Counted from the first letter of the stretch, positions 10,891 to 20,238 are shown. The stretch is 33,956 nt of DNA from Phaeoceros laevis (GCA_049999765.1 JBNGIQ010008657.1:1-33956), one strand, 5' to 3'. Notes: generated by a model from the letters alone, not told the origin. Program-made: numbers and translations.

Positions 10891-11718
10891 AGGTAGGTTA
10901 AAATGCAAATGCAAGTCTCCATTAGGAGCCTCATCACACAGTTTCTCACAAAAACCTTTGCTAAACATCATACAACTTGGATTTATACATTGTAAAGTAG
11001 CATTTCAACTCCACCTACACCAAGTTTAAGGAAACAACAACAAGATGTCTAAAGTGGAGAAGATGCTTTTCACCAAAAACAACTTCAACCACTAGGATAC
11101 AAGGAAATGTGGAGGGTGAGTCCACACCCTCCCCTCCTCCTTCATCAGCCACCAAAGGAGGATCCTTGGGCCCACGTTTCTAGTACATTGATGAGACATA
11201 GGTGTCCTTGGTCCTTCTACAAAAACCCTAATCCAGCAGCATAAACCTTTTACCTTAGGCACCATAGCCAAAGAAGCTCTCAAGCTCTTGCAAATGACAA
11301 GGTTTAGCCCTTTTCAATCTTGAAACTAGGGCAGGTTTAGGGTAGCCGCCAAAACCAATGTAAAACCCAAGTTAGGGCTTGTTTCAGCAAAGATGAACCC
11401 TAATAGGGCACCTTTCAAAGTTACAAAAAAGAAAAATCATTTTTAGGGCACCTTTCAAGTTTTTAAGGAGAACCCAAAAGTTAGGGCCTGTTTGGGGGTT
11501 TTTTTGAAACTGAAAATTAAGGCACGTTTTACTTGTGCTCTCAATTTTCAAAAAACCAAAGTTAGAGCCTGTTTGGATTTTCTTTTTGTAAAAGTGGGTG
11601 GGTGTACCCAATTTGACATGTCTTTTGTGTGTGTATGTGTGGGTGAACACAAGGTTTCACTTGTGCACCCTACCTACATAAAAGTTCCCTACTAGACCAG
11701 GGTTGGTAGGTAGGTAGG
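10891..11718. repeat. Large tandem duplication, copy 2
   Basis: This is a gap-free version of the upstream unit. It contains the same series of TTAGGG-type motifs, a single minisatellite unit, and a terminal gt-rich segment (tgtgtgtatgtgtgggtg). It ends in ccctactagaccagggttgg followed by AGGT repeats. No gene is seen. Confidence 0.85.
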
Positions 11719-11740
11719 TACGTTCCCTCCATACTCCCGT

Positions 11741-11839
11741 GGTATTTTCCTTGCTCTTTCCTTTTATGGAGGCAAGTGTGGTATACACTCACCCCCATAA
11801 GGGAAAGAGCATACCACACCTGCCAAAAAGGAAATTACC
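11741..11839. repeat. Interlaced inverted repeats (A B C B' C' A')
   Basis: Arm A 11741-11752 pairs with A' 11828-11839 (11 of 12). Arm B, gctctttccttttat at 11753-11767, pairs with 11797-11810 (one gapped base). Arm C, ggcaagtgtggtat at 11771-11784, pairs with 11811-11824 (13 of 14). Because B and C alternate with B' and C', the arms cannot all form one simple hairpin; the topology is that of a pseudoknot in RNA or of two competing cruciforms in DNA. A TAGTGTAGTG sits directly after, at 11841-11850. Confidence 0.65.
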
Positions 11840-12023
11840 GTAGTGTAGTGAACAATGACTTGTCACAAACACTTGTAATTTGCAAAGAAATAGTATATCA
11901 AAAAGGACTTTTGATTTTCATCTCTTGATGTACAAAAAATTGGTTCCCACCTACCATATCAATTGGTCCATGGTATGACCATTGATAGAAGTTGAATGCT
12001 TATAAAAGATATGTAACCAAGTG

Positions 12024-13547
12024 TCAAAACATGTTTACAAGTTCCTCGATTGAAAATCTCAATCCATGGAAAGTTCCTAACTTCAAATTTTGTTTCACAA
12101 TGTAAAGTAGTTTTTCTTTTTTGAAGCCATTGTCTTCGAAGCTTTTTACAAGGATCATGAGTTCCTTGTATGCTAAAATTGCTTCACTTGATACATAGAG
12201 TATCGGAAAAACTTGAGAAACTATAACATTATATGCTTGTCTCATTGGACGATTGGAATCCAAGTAAATGTATTGTGCATATATGAAGGGTAGTTTCCTT
12301 CTTTTGTCGAACTTGTAAGTTTTGTAAGTTCCCAAGATAGGGTCAACTATGTCGATTTGCATGTTGAGAAAATGTGCTGATTTTCCAATTGAGAGTCCTT
12401 CATCATTGATGTAGGAATCATCAATTTCTTGCTCTATTTGCACGATATGGAGCGGGTAAATCCAAAAAGGATTGTCATCTGACCTTTCTTGATTTGGGTC
12501 TAAAACCTTGGTGGCAAGAGGGCAGTTGAGCCAGCAAATGTCATCCATGNNNNNNNNNNNNNNNNNNNNNNNNNNNNNNNNNNNNNNNNNNNNNNNNNNN
12601 NNNNNNNNNNNNNNNNNNNNNNNNNNNNNNNNNNNNNNNNNNNNNNNNNCATAGTAGAAGAAATAAAGGTTGCACCAAAGGGGAGAACATGAAAACCCCA
12701 TCGGGATTCCGGAGGTTTGTTTCCATGCACGGTCTCCTAATTGGACGATGCAATTTTGCATTAGCCAAAGATGTAGTTTGAGGAGTTTCTCTTGAGTGAG
12801 TGAAATCCAAAAACCATCTTTTGTCTCAGGGACATTTTTGCACCACTTTGCCCGTGTGAAAGTATCTTTTTCACACTCGTATTTTACACACAAAAGGCTT
12901 GAGGTGTTGGTTTGTATAGCAACATAGTGAAATGCTTGTTTGATACAAAACTTTATGGCACCAGATAGTGCATCTTCCCCGCTTGTAGGGATGGCCTCAT
13001 AGCATCTTGTGATGTCCGCAACAAAAATAGAACGTATTTTTGTTGGTAAGTTGAGTGCTACTTCTATCGTAGAAGTAGTAATCCAATACATGGATGTATC
13101 AACTTTTAGAAAGTTTTTGTAACCCAACTGTAGGTCTGCAGTCCAGTCTTGTAAGATTGGTAGCAATAGGTTTGTAGCATGGGTGAGTAGGTCAGCTAGG
13201 TTTGAAAAAATGCACTGATGTGCATGGGTGAGCCAACGGTGCTTTTGCTTGTGTTGTTTAAAAATCCCCATCAGGTACGGTAGACCTAATTCAGGTCTGT
13301 AGCTGATTTCGGGCAACAAATCAAGCAGTGCATCCCACTTGTCGTTAACCAGCTGTCCAACTGTTAACCATGTGTAGTCACTTTTGCAAGGTGTGAAATC
13401 ATTTTCTGCAAGTCGTTTGGCAGCTAATGCCCGGACATGCTGAATGCATTCAAAGCACACGATGGTGCATGCCTTGTCCAGGCCAGAAAAATACAAATGC
13501 TGCTGCAGCCAGCATAACTCATCAAGCACTTCTTTTTTATCAAAAAT
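12024..13547 (-). pseudogene. Penelope-like reverse transcriptase, interrupted by a gap
   Basis: A reverse transcriptase of the Penelope-related type. Motifs in order, numbering from 13529: SGLDKAC (16-22, the DKA motif upstream of the palm); LPYLMGIFKQHKQKHRWLT (83-101), corresponding to the P-K-x-H-K...R-x-x-x segment; FVADITRCYEAIP (169-181, motif A Asp); GIPMGFSCSP (274-283, motif B); then, after the gap, MDDICWLN (motif C DD) and FLNMQI. The C-terminal part SNRPMRQAY...NGFKKEKL matches the usual thumb region. No GIY-YIG endonuclease was found. The frame is open upstream without ATG back to a TAA at 13557, beyond which the same frame continues as the DUF4216-containing ORF. Frame continuity across the 100-N gap has no meaning. 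Confidence 0.75.
12550..12649. other. Scaffold gap (100 N) inside the reverse transcriptase
   Basis: Exactly 100 N between RT motifs B and C. The apparent open frame through it is an accident of the placeholder length. About 30-50 residues would be expected between these motifs in this family. Confidence 0.95.
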
Positions 13548-13556
13548 TGGAGGGGC

Positions 13557-14656
13557 TTAGCTTTTCCAGCGGCTTTTCCTACTGCTCATCCTAAGCCTAG
13601 CAAAACACAAATCTTGCAGCTGCCGAGATGCATTGGACACTTCTTCATTGCCGAAACTATGGCCAAGCTTGGCAAGGATGCTGACTGTTTGTCTAAATGC
13701 ATCAAGAACTGCAAGGACTACAGGTTTCCACAATGTAGGCTGTTGTGGAATATGATTCAAACCCCGCTGTAGCATCCTCCTTAGATCCGCATGTCCCACA
13801 ATACTAGTGTCAGCTGTGCGCACATGCAGCAGGTTAGCATCATGAGCAACATCAGATTTTTCTTCCACCGTGTTTGCATCCAGAAACTGCAGAAAACTCT
13901 TGTAATCACTGCAACCACACTTGGGCACCCTATCTACCTCAAAGGAGAAACCTACGAATACCTCTTTTGGTTTGTAAACATTTGTTTTCCAGTGCATCTT
14001 CAGGACGATAGGTGTCTCTGTCCCGTAGTCAACCTGCATAATTTTCACCACTGTCCCCACATATGGCAAGTTTGCCAATTTTGGGTTTTTGTCTTTTTTA
14101 TATGATACGCACTCTACCCAGCAATCTATCTTCATGACCGAATCACACGTGGTCATGTCTTGGTCTGCAGTGGCAGTTCGGATGTGATTCCCGTACGCCC
14201 ACATCTTGTTGTGCTCAAGTGCTTCCCATGAAGGGCCTTCCACTACAGATATAACCTTGTGCTCATAAATTTCAACTTCCTGACGAGCCATGCATGCTAT
14301 GTTAATCTCTTCGACCATCCAGTCCAAAAATGCTGGCTTGTTAGCCTTTTCGATGGCAGCATGCTCTTCTCTCCAACACTCCAAAGCATCACAATGAGTG
14401 GCCACAAGCAACCGTATTTGTGCATGCTCGACATCGGTGAGCTGCACTTTTTTCCCTTTACCTTGCAACACCTCACCACAGTTTATCAGCAACTCATCGC
14501 TCGACCACATTTGGCTTGCAGCGGGATCCAAATGCCCAAAATACTCAGAACTGTAAAACATAGCTTCCTTCGCAAGATAGCCCATCGCCAGGCTCCCTTC
14601 CGGCTTAGCTTTCTGCCTGACCATCCTTTTTAGGACCTTCATATGACGTTCCAAAA
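13557..14656 (-). pseudogene. CACTA transposase C-terminal part (DUF4218 end, DUF4216) running into RT N-terminal region
   Basis: The first residues (ERHMKVLKRMV, KPEGSLAMGYLAKEA) are the DUF4218 signature of plant CACTA proteins. They belong directly after the RWMY motif of the adjoining frame; one missing T in the run at 14653-14656 separates them. Further on, SVMKIDCWVE...VDYGTETPIVLKMHW resembles DUF4216. The last third no longer looks like CACTA: LRRMLQRGLNHIP (near 13760) resembles the G-L-N/K-F-x-P motif that precedes the DKA motif in Penelope-like RTs. The frame stops at TAA 13557-13559 and resumes as the RT, which hints that transposase and RT once formed one reading frame. Confidence 0.7.
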
Positions 14657-14983
14657 GTACATCCACCGGTACGTGACGGGACCACACAAGTCCACTTCAT
14701 CTACTAAGTGCAGTAATAGATGCACTTGGGCTGGAAAAAAACTTGTAGGCATTTCCATCTCCAGCTTGCACATTACCTCTGGTGTCCTCTTCTTCATCTT
14801 TTTGATCTCCCTTGTGTCTACTTGTTTGGAACACACCCAACGCAGTAGCTCTGCTAGATCACTTACAGCTTTGTGGACCTCTTTGTGAACTAGTCCCCGC
14901 AAAGCTAGTGGCCAAATGTCTGTCAACATGTGGAAGTGGTCATGCGACTTTAAGCCTGAAATTTTTTCAGTCTTGTTCTTCAA
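14657..14983 (-). pseudogene. CACTA transposase segment, DUF4218 N-terminal part
   Basis: ISGLKSHDHFHMLTDIWPLA, VMCKLEMEMPTSFFPAQVH and GPVTYRWMY are hallmark motifs of the DUF4218 region. The segment lies in a different frame from the pieces before and after it. The upstream shift is near 14960-14985, where the preceding frame reaches TGA after KLIFEEQD. The downstream shift is at the AAAA run (plus strand) 14653-14656. It has no start of its own and is an internal part of a longer transposase gene. Confidence 0.8.
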
Positions 14984-15598
14984 AAATCAGCTTCAGAGGT
15001 TTCTTCCGTAGGCTGTTGGTGTCCGCAAGCTGCATACGCTTCGTTTCATCTCCTCCTCTGCTTCACGTTTAGACATGCGCGTCCCAAATCCTATGACCCA
15101 TGGTGCTGGTTGTTTAATGGTTGTCTTGGTCACATACTGGACATCTGCATCCTCCATTGTTTTCCGTTTACGTTTTTTGGCCCCTCCTGTTTGGGACCCT
15201 CCTGCCACATCAGCATTCACATCCACATCATGTGGCCTCGTACTCTCCCCCTGCACATCATGTGGCCTCGTACTCTCCCCCTGCGCGCGTGTTCTTGATC
15301 GTGTGTTTCTTCATGATGCATGCCTGATCATTACGGGAGTCTCTGTTGGATGACCAGCATCCATTGGCATTGCCGCATTACTACTTTGTATTGCTGCAGA
15401 TCCTACAGGTCCATGGCTCTTGTTCTTGGTTTTAGGAACCTTTGTCCAAATAGGGCACCACTCTTTCTTCGTCCCTGCCCACTCCAGGTCTTTTCTACTT
15501 GCAACACTATCTTCGAACCCAAGTACATGCTCCATTATTTGCTCACTCACATTTTTGGCTATGTGCATGGGGTCCAGTAGATGGCGTATTAGCAAGTG
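14984..15598 (-). pseudogene. CACTA transposase exon 3 and linker, broken
   Basis: It opens at a good 3' splice site (tatgcag at 15605-15599) with HLLIRHLLDPMHIAKNVSEQ, the TNP2 L-D-x-M-H-I-x-K-N motif. It continues in frame through TGA 15311-15313 into a basic, low-complexity linker containing a 10-residue repeat (QGESTRPHDV twice) and KKRKRKTMED. Two small frameshifts (near 15040 and 14970) are needed to reach the DUF4218 part. The linker is poorly conserved, so an unrecognised intron is an alternative to the shifts. Confidence 0.65.
15224..15283. repeat. 30-bp tandem duplication in transposase linker
   Basis: Two identical copies of a unit starting cacatcatgtggcctcgtac, at 15224-15253 and 15254-15283. 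It is in frame and adds ten residues to the minus-strand protein. Perfect identity implies a recent slippage event. Confidence 0.9.
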
Positions 15599-15687
15599 CT
15601 GCATACAACATCCGAATCAGGTCACATGATGCACAGTCTAAATGCTTTCATGTCAAACACACTATTTTACTGAACACCAGAACTTAC
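15599..15687 (-). other. Intron of the CACTA transposase (89 bp)
   Basis: The donor is GGGAG|GTAAGT (from 15687) and the acceptor TTGTATGCAG (ending 15599). It joins two TNP2 segments in phase 0 (...WDLPYWE to HLLIRHLLD...). Splice signals match the plant consensus well, and the joined product follows TNP2 order. Confidence 0.8.
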
Positions 15688-16110
15688 CTCCCAATATGGT
15701 AAGTCCCAGAGCACGGATGGTGTGTCGCTTGTGACACCCCACGGCTTGGGCTTTTTTTTGTCTTTCTCGGGTGCATGTGATCTTCTGTAGCTCTCCAGCA
15801 TAATGTCCTCAGGTGTTGGCATTTTTAGAGCAGGTCTGCGGTCCTCTCTACCATCAAACTTACGTTTCTGCGATGTTCGATACACATGGTTTCTGGGCAA
15901 CCACTTTCTGCAATTATCATCATATAGCATTTTGTTCAAGTCATGCGATTTCCTTGCATCTAACTCATCCCAACATATCGGACATGCCCGATACCCTTTT
16001 GTCTGAAATTTAGACATCAAGGCATACCCTGGATAGTCGTGCATAGTCCACAGGAGGAGCCCCCTACACATGAAGTTTCTAGTAGGATCGTCTTTGGCCC
16101 GGGACGCATC
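15688..16110 (-). CDS. CACTA TNP2-type transposase, exon 2
   Basis: This is the middle of the transposase core. DASRAKDDPTRNF, LLLWTMHDYPGYALMS and KGYRACPICWDEL give the TNP2 pattern D-A-x...L-L-W-T-I-x-D-F-P-A-Y-G...K-G-x-x-A-C-P-x-C. After that comes a charged stretch (KRKFDGREDRRP) and DTPSVLWDLPYWE at the donor site. It is open throughout, phase 0 at both ends. No ATG is expected, since it is internal. Confidence 0.85.
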
Positions 16111-16249
16111 CTGTAGTAGTAGTAGTAGTAGTAGTAGTAGTAATGGGCGGACCCACACCTTTGAGACTCCACATGGGAGTCAGGTGTGCTGCCTTTTGGT
16201 AAGGGACTGTCAATGAGGGGGGCCCCATTGATAATAGGCAGCCCTGTAC
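16111..16249 (-). other. Probable intron of the CACTA transposase with (TAG)9 microsatellite
   Basis: The flanking exons encode ELWNTSVH and DASRAKDD, which are adjacent in TNP2 proteins, so the 139 bp between them must be removed. GTACAG (from 16249) to CTACAG (ending 16111) gives a phase-0 intron; GTGCAT six bases upstream is an alternative donor. The acceptor pyrimidine tract is replaced by nine CTA repeats (plus-strand TAG, 16114-16140). Confidence 0.65.
16114..16140. repeat. (TAG)9 microsatellite
   Basis: Nine perfect TAG units on the plus strand, directly at the predicted intron acceptor of the minus-strand transposase gene. Confidence 0.95.
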
Positions 16250-17332
16250 ATGCACACTTGTGTTCCACAACTCAAGCAAGTCATCCACAATTAACTGTAA
16301 ATAGGTGTCAGCAAGCTTCACTTGCCTTGGGCCCGGAATGATCATGGACAATAGTATATGCCCGTTTTTAATGCTCAACCATGGCGGAACATTGTAGTTC
16401 ACAAGCAATACAGGCCGTATACAGTATTTGGAGCTTTGTTGCCCCCAAGGATTAAAACCATCTGATGACATCCCAAACCTGATGTTTCTAAGCTCACCTG
16501 CAAAGTCGGGGTACAATGCATCCACATGCTTCCATGCCTTCGAATCTGAAGATACGCACATGACTCCATCGCTGCTACTATGGTTTGCATGCCATGACAT
16601 CAACGACGCTAATTCCTTGCATCTGAAAAGTTGTTGGATCCGTGGGAGCAACGGGAAGTACCTGACAACCTTGACTGCTATGTCCTTCCCCTTTGCGTTG
16701 GGCTTGTATCGGTCGGAGCCACAATGCACACATTTTTTCTCGGTTATGAATGCTTTTCGGAAAAGCATGCAATCATTGGGGCATGCATGATACGTCACAT
16801 ATGGCAACCCCATGCCTTGTAACATGCATCTAATTTCATAGCGGTTCTTTGGCAAACAATTATCCGAAGGGAGACCCAGAGTGGATAATAACAACAACAA
16901 TGCATCCACGGAAGCATCAAACCACGAGTGACACATTTGGATGTTAAGGAGTAACATGATGAATGCCAACATGCTGATGTTTGCACCTGTCCACAAAGGG
17001 TGCACTGCCGCAACATGCATGCATTGCAACTCGTCAGGCAGCTCAGCCACAGCCTCTTGCTGCATACCGGCCAGCCCCTCAACACCCCCCATGGCTTCAA
17101 TTAACTCAAGAGTTACCTGCTCCTCCTCTGGGATGGGGGCATCATCGTCAGGCGTGCTTGCAATGACGGGTTCAGGTTCATGTGGTCTTGTCGGAGCATG
17201 TAAGGACGGTGTTGCTGCAAGGGTTCGCAAAGTTGCTGCAAGATCCACATCACGGTCAAGAGCTTCTTTGCCCACCTGTTGCTGGCTCCGGGGCAGTACG
17301 CGCATGTTTGGTGCCTCCACCTGTGGAATCAT
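16250..17332 (-). CDS. CACTA TNP2-type transposase, exon 1 of the core
   Basis: Transposase of the En/Spm (CACTA) superfamily, which cuts and pastes the element DNA in the nucleus. Residues 1-110 are acidic and low in complexity. Residues 120-360 carry the TNP2 signature: YHACPNDCMLFRK...CVHCG (zinc ligands near C184, C188, C201, C204), FPLLPRIQQLF, SWHA, SDSKAWKHVD, NIRFGMSSDGFNPWG and PRQVKLADTYLQ. The frame is fully open for 361 codons and ends in phase 0 at the intron. The ATG at 17332 directly precedes TTCCACAG|GTGGAG, so it might be an internal exon rather than the true start. The SET coding region ends only 230 bp upstream on the same strand. Confidence 0.88.
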
Positions 17333-17561
17333 TCGCCGAGTTACAAACTACAAGGACATGCAATCAAAAGAATGTGTTTTCTCAATCGCAATGCATGACT
17401 TGGTGGACATACATGCCATACATACATGAAGCATGGGTCATGACATGGCTGTAGTACAAAGTGCTATGCATATCAACATAGGAAAGGGTTTAACGTTATG
17501 TGGAATACAAGTGTTTGACAGCTGAACCAACACCTATACTACCGGAAGTCTAGTGCTTCTG

Positions 17562-17616
17562 CTAGTGCTCTGTTGCCATGTCGTGTTCTAGTTTGTACGC
17601 CTCCCACTCTTCATCT
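17562..17616 (-). pseudogene. Displaced last codons of the SET-domain coding sequence
   Basis: When the Copia element and one target duplication are left out, the SET frame from 24227 continues here without a shift for about 14 codons (…EWEAYKLEHDM…) to TAG 17562-17564. The exact phase match on both sides of the insertion shows that this is the severed 3' end of the same frame. Confidence 0.75.
17612..17616. repeat. Target-site duplication CATCT (left)
   Basis: CATCT directly flanks the left LTR and is repeated at 24227-24231 after the right LTR. A 5-bp duplication is normal for Copia. Confidence 0.8.
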
Positions 17617-17891
17617 TAAAGATCTAGGCATAGGATCGAGGCAGAAACTTAGGAAAGGAAAGATTGAATATGGTCGCTAGGACCGTGAAGGCTTTTATGC
17701 CTTGTGAGTGTGTGTGGCGTTTCACGGGGATGTGAAACCCAACCGTCATGGGACGTACTGTTACTTAACGTTACGCCTATACGAAACGGCGCTACCGTTT
17801 CGTATCTACCTATTTAAGTTATTTATATATTTTATTATTATTATTAGCCTGCCTACTAATAACGTGCCCTAGCGGGGTAGGTATTTTCCTA
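17617..17891 (-). repeat. 3' LTR of the Copia element
   Basis: 275 bp, six differences from the 5' LTR: five CpG-type transitions and one A/T change. It contains a perfect 10-bp inverted repeat (17780-17804, tacgaaacgg / ccgtttcgta around cgcta) and an ATT-repeat next to an A/T-rich TATA-like stretch. Confidence 0.92.
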
Positions 17892-17900
17892 CTCCCACTT
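17892..17900 (-). other. Polypurine tract
   Basis: AAGTGGGAG on the minus strand lies directly before the 3' LTR, the standard primer for plus-strand DNA synthesis in Copia elements. Confidence 0.8.
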
Positions 17901-18488
17901 AGGCAGGCGAGTAACGCATGCCGCCTCGCGAACGTACGCTCCCGACCTTGCGACTCGAAAATTCCAGTCTCGCTGCCGGTGCTGCTCCGCTGTTGTCGCG
18001 CCATGGAGATCCTGCCAGGTTTCCATCTCATAGTGTTGTTGCTGGCCGTTCTCCTTGTGCTCACGGTGCTTGCAGCTGTGCGGCGTGCTGGTCTTGCACC
18101 CTCTGCGCCGAGTTTGCCAAATTGTACACTGCTGAAGCGGAACTGGAAGCTGCTCACGTCCGCTGGAGGCTGATGTAGGGTTTCCTTAAGCTCGTGCCTG
18201 ATGCGCCATTCCGAATGTTCCCAACTGCATGGACCGGTTCATGTACGCAGGCTCCGAATTTACTGAGGAGGGGAGGCTTATCATTCGATATGGTGAGCTC
18301 CCACCCTTGTGCTTGCGCAGTCCACGTGTGATGTGTTTTCCACTTGGCTAGCTGATAGCTCCCACTGACCACTGCTTGGGTATGTGTAGAGCCAAGGCAC
18401 CGTTGTGCCACAGTGATGCCGACCCGCCGATTCAAAGGATGAAGATCTGTGTGACAGTCATGCATGTTTCCTATCTGTGGGTGCAGGA
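17901..18488 (-). other. Non-coding 3' region of the Copia element with GC-rich insert
   Basis: This lies between the RNase H stop and the polypurine tract. The part at about 17910-18175 is clearly GC-richer than its surroundings and is open on both strands. On the plus strand one frame (from 17979) encodes a hydrophobic stretch of L/V residues resembling a membrane anchor. I recognise no family. It could be a piece of host DNA picked up by the element or chance. Confidence 0.4.
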
Positions 18489-19347
18489 TTATGGGCTCAC
18501 AGCTAGCCCCATAGCCTTGCAAAACTTATCATGCTTGTCCTTTGCCAATGCCTTAGTGAGAATGTCAGGCACATTGTCGTTAGTTGGCACATATTGCAGA
18601 TTTGCTTGTCCATTGGCAATCACTTGTCTTATAAAGTGATGCTGAATCTCTATGTGCTTAGTTCTTGCATGCATTATAGGATTTTGAGCTAGTGCTATGG
18701 CTGACTGATTGTCACATAGCAGTAGCGTGGATGCGGGTTGTGCCTCTCCCAATGATGCTAACAACTCTCGTGTGTATATGATTCCTGTGATGCAGTGGCT
18801 GTAGCAGCATACTCAGCTTCAGTAGATGACAAAGCATCTACTTGCTGCTTCTTACTGTACCACGAGATGACTGTTGCATCCCATTTGCTTGTTCCAAGCA
18901 TAAGGCAATTAGCTGATATCAAACGCCGAGTGTCACTATCCGTGACCCAATCAGCGTTGCAAAACAAGTCAGCAGTAAGTTTTCTGGTCTCTTCCTGTAT
19001 ACAAGTCCAAGCTTTGGTGTACCCTTGAGATAACGCATAACCCGTTGTACAGCTGTCCAGTGTGCAGTGCCATAACATGTTAGAAACTGAGACGTTACTC
19101 CCACTGAATGAGATAAATCTGGACGAGTCCAGTTCCTGCAGTAAATTAGAGAGCATACTGCTGGTCTATATGGCACTTTCTCCATCTGGAGATGTTCTTC
19201 CTCTGTTTGTGGTGACTGGTCCTTGCTGAGTTTTTCTCCCACCGCCATAGGTGTGGGTGAGGGTTTACAATCACTCATTCTGAATCTCGCAAGTATCTGA
19301 CTGATATATTGTGCTTGGTGAATCAGGATAGAGTGAGTAACGAAGCT
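18489..19347 (-). pseudogene. Copia polyprotein: RT connection and RNase H, broken
   Basis: RNase H removes the RNA template during reverse transcription. The frame follows the RT frame after TAG 19348-19350 (YISQILARFRM, SDCKPSPTPM). It shifts near 18990-19000 into LFCNADWVTDSDTRR and ALSSTEAEYAA, and shifts again near 18770 into LLASLGEAQP, LLCDNQSAIALAQNP and ARTKHIEIQHHF. Catalytic Asp/Glu positions (NADW, STEAEY, CDNQSA) are all present, so the damage is frame only. The end is at 18489. Confidence 0.88.
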
Positions 19348-20238
19348 CTAGATTATCTCAATCCCAAGAAACCATGTAAGCTTACCCAAATCCGTCATTG
19401 AGAACTCCGAGGTAAGAATGGCTTTTACCTTGGCCATTATTTCTGGATTGCTTGAGATTAGGACAACGTCGTCCACATATAATGCCAGGTACACAATACC
19501 ATTGCTGTCTTCGAGCTTATAGACATTGGAGTCAATTTCACTCTGAGCAAAGCCTGACTTCTTAAGGTACATGTATATTCTGTTGTACCAGGCACGAGGT
19601 GACTGTTTTAAGCCGTAGATTGTTTTTACCAACTTGCATACTTTGTTAGGATGTTTTGGGTCCACAAACCCTTCTGGCTGACACATGTATATGGTCTCTT
19701 CTAATGTGCCATTTAAGAACGCAGTTTTTACGTCCATACGTTCCATAGCATAGTCCCTCTGAGCAGCTATGGCAAACAATGTACGTACGGAGGTAACTCG
19801 AACAACAGGAGAGAAGGTCTCGGTATAATCAAGCCCCTCGACCTGGCTATAGCCTCGAGCCACAAGCCTTGCTTTATATCTTGATATACTTCCGCCTGCA
19901 GCAAGCTTCTTTTTGAATACCCACTTGCATGTAACTGCTTTTCTACCAGGAGGCAAGTCCTCAAGCTTCCAAGTCCCATTGTCAATTAATGACTGATACT
20001 CTGAGTCTATGGCAACTTTCCACTTGGCTGCCTCTGATGAGTTGAGGGCCTCCTTGTAGGAGAGAGGTTCACCCAAACTCTCAGGATTGCTATCTTCCTG
20101 AACAAGAAAGGAAGAATACGTCAAAGGTTTGTGAATCCACTCATCTGGTGAGGTAGTGTGATGACGAGAACTTCGCCTGGGCTGCACTTGCTCCTCAGTT
20201 TGGACCTCACTTGTGTCATTAGGAGGCAATGAGTGCAC
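19348..20238 (-). CDS. Copia polyprotein: reverse transcriptase (RVT_2)
   Basis: RNA-dependent DNA polymerase of the Ty1/copia type. Motifs run in order: W-K-V-A-I-D-S-E-Y-Q-S-L and NGTWKL, KWVFKKK, SRYKARLVARGYSQVEGLDY, FSPVVRVTSVR, MDVKTAFLNG (catalytic Asp), IYGLKQSPRAWY, LALYVDDVVLIS (catalytic Asp pair) and FSMTDLGKLTWFLGIEI. This 296-codon block is open and all catalytic residues are intact. It is one domain of the polyprotein, not an independent gene; it is out of frame with the integrase block upstream, and a TAG follows FLGIEII. The first residues (MHSLPP) lie in the variable linker and need not be a real start. Confidence 0.93.
   Translation of the reverse strand: MHSLPPNDTSEVQTEEQVQPRRSSRHHTTSPDEWIHKPLTYSSFLVQEDSNPESLGEPLSYKEALNSSEAAKWKVAIDSEYQSLIDNGTWKLEDLPPGRKAVTCKWVFKKKLAAGGSISRYKARLVARGYSQVEGLDYTETFSPVVRVTSVRTLFAIAAQRDYAMERMDVKTAFLNGTLEETIYMCQPEGFVDPKHPNKVCKLVKTIYGLKQSPRAWYNRIYMYLKKSGFAQSEIDSNVYKLEDSNGIVYLALYVDDVVLISSNPEIMAKVKAILTSEFSMTDLGKLTWFLGIEII

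Noticed and set aside
11841-11850. TAGTGTAGTG as the left end of the CACTA element
   Set aside because: The orientation is wrong for an element extending to the right (a left end should read CACTA on the plus strand), and no matching terminus was found.
16428-17429. Plus-strand frames opposite the CACTA transposase
   Set aside because: Shadows of the minus-strand TNP2 coding sequence.
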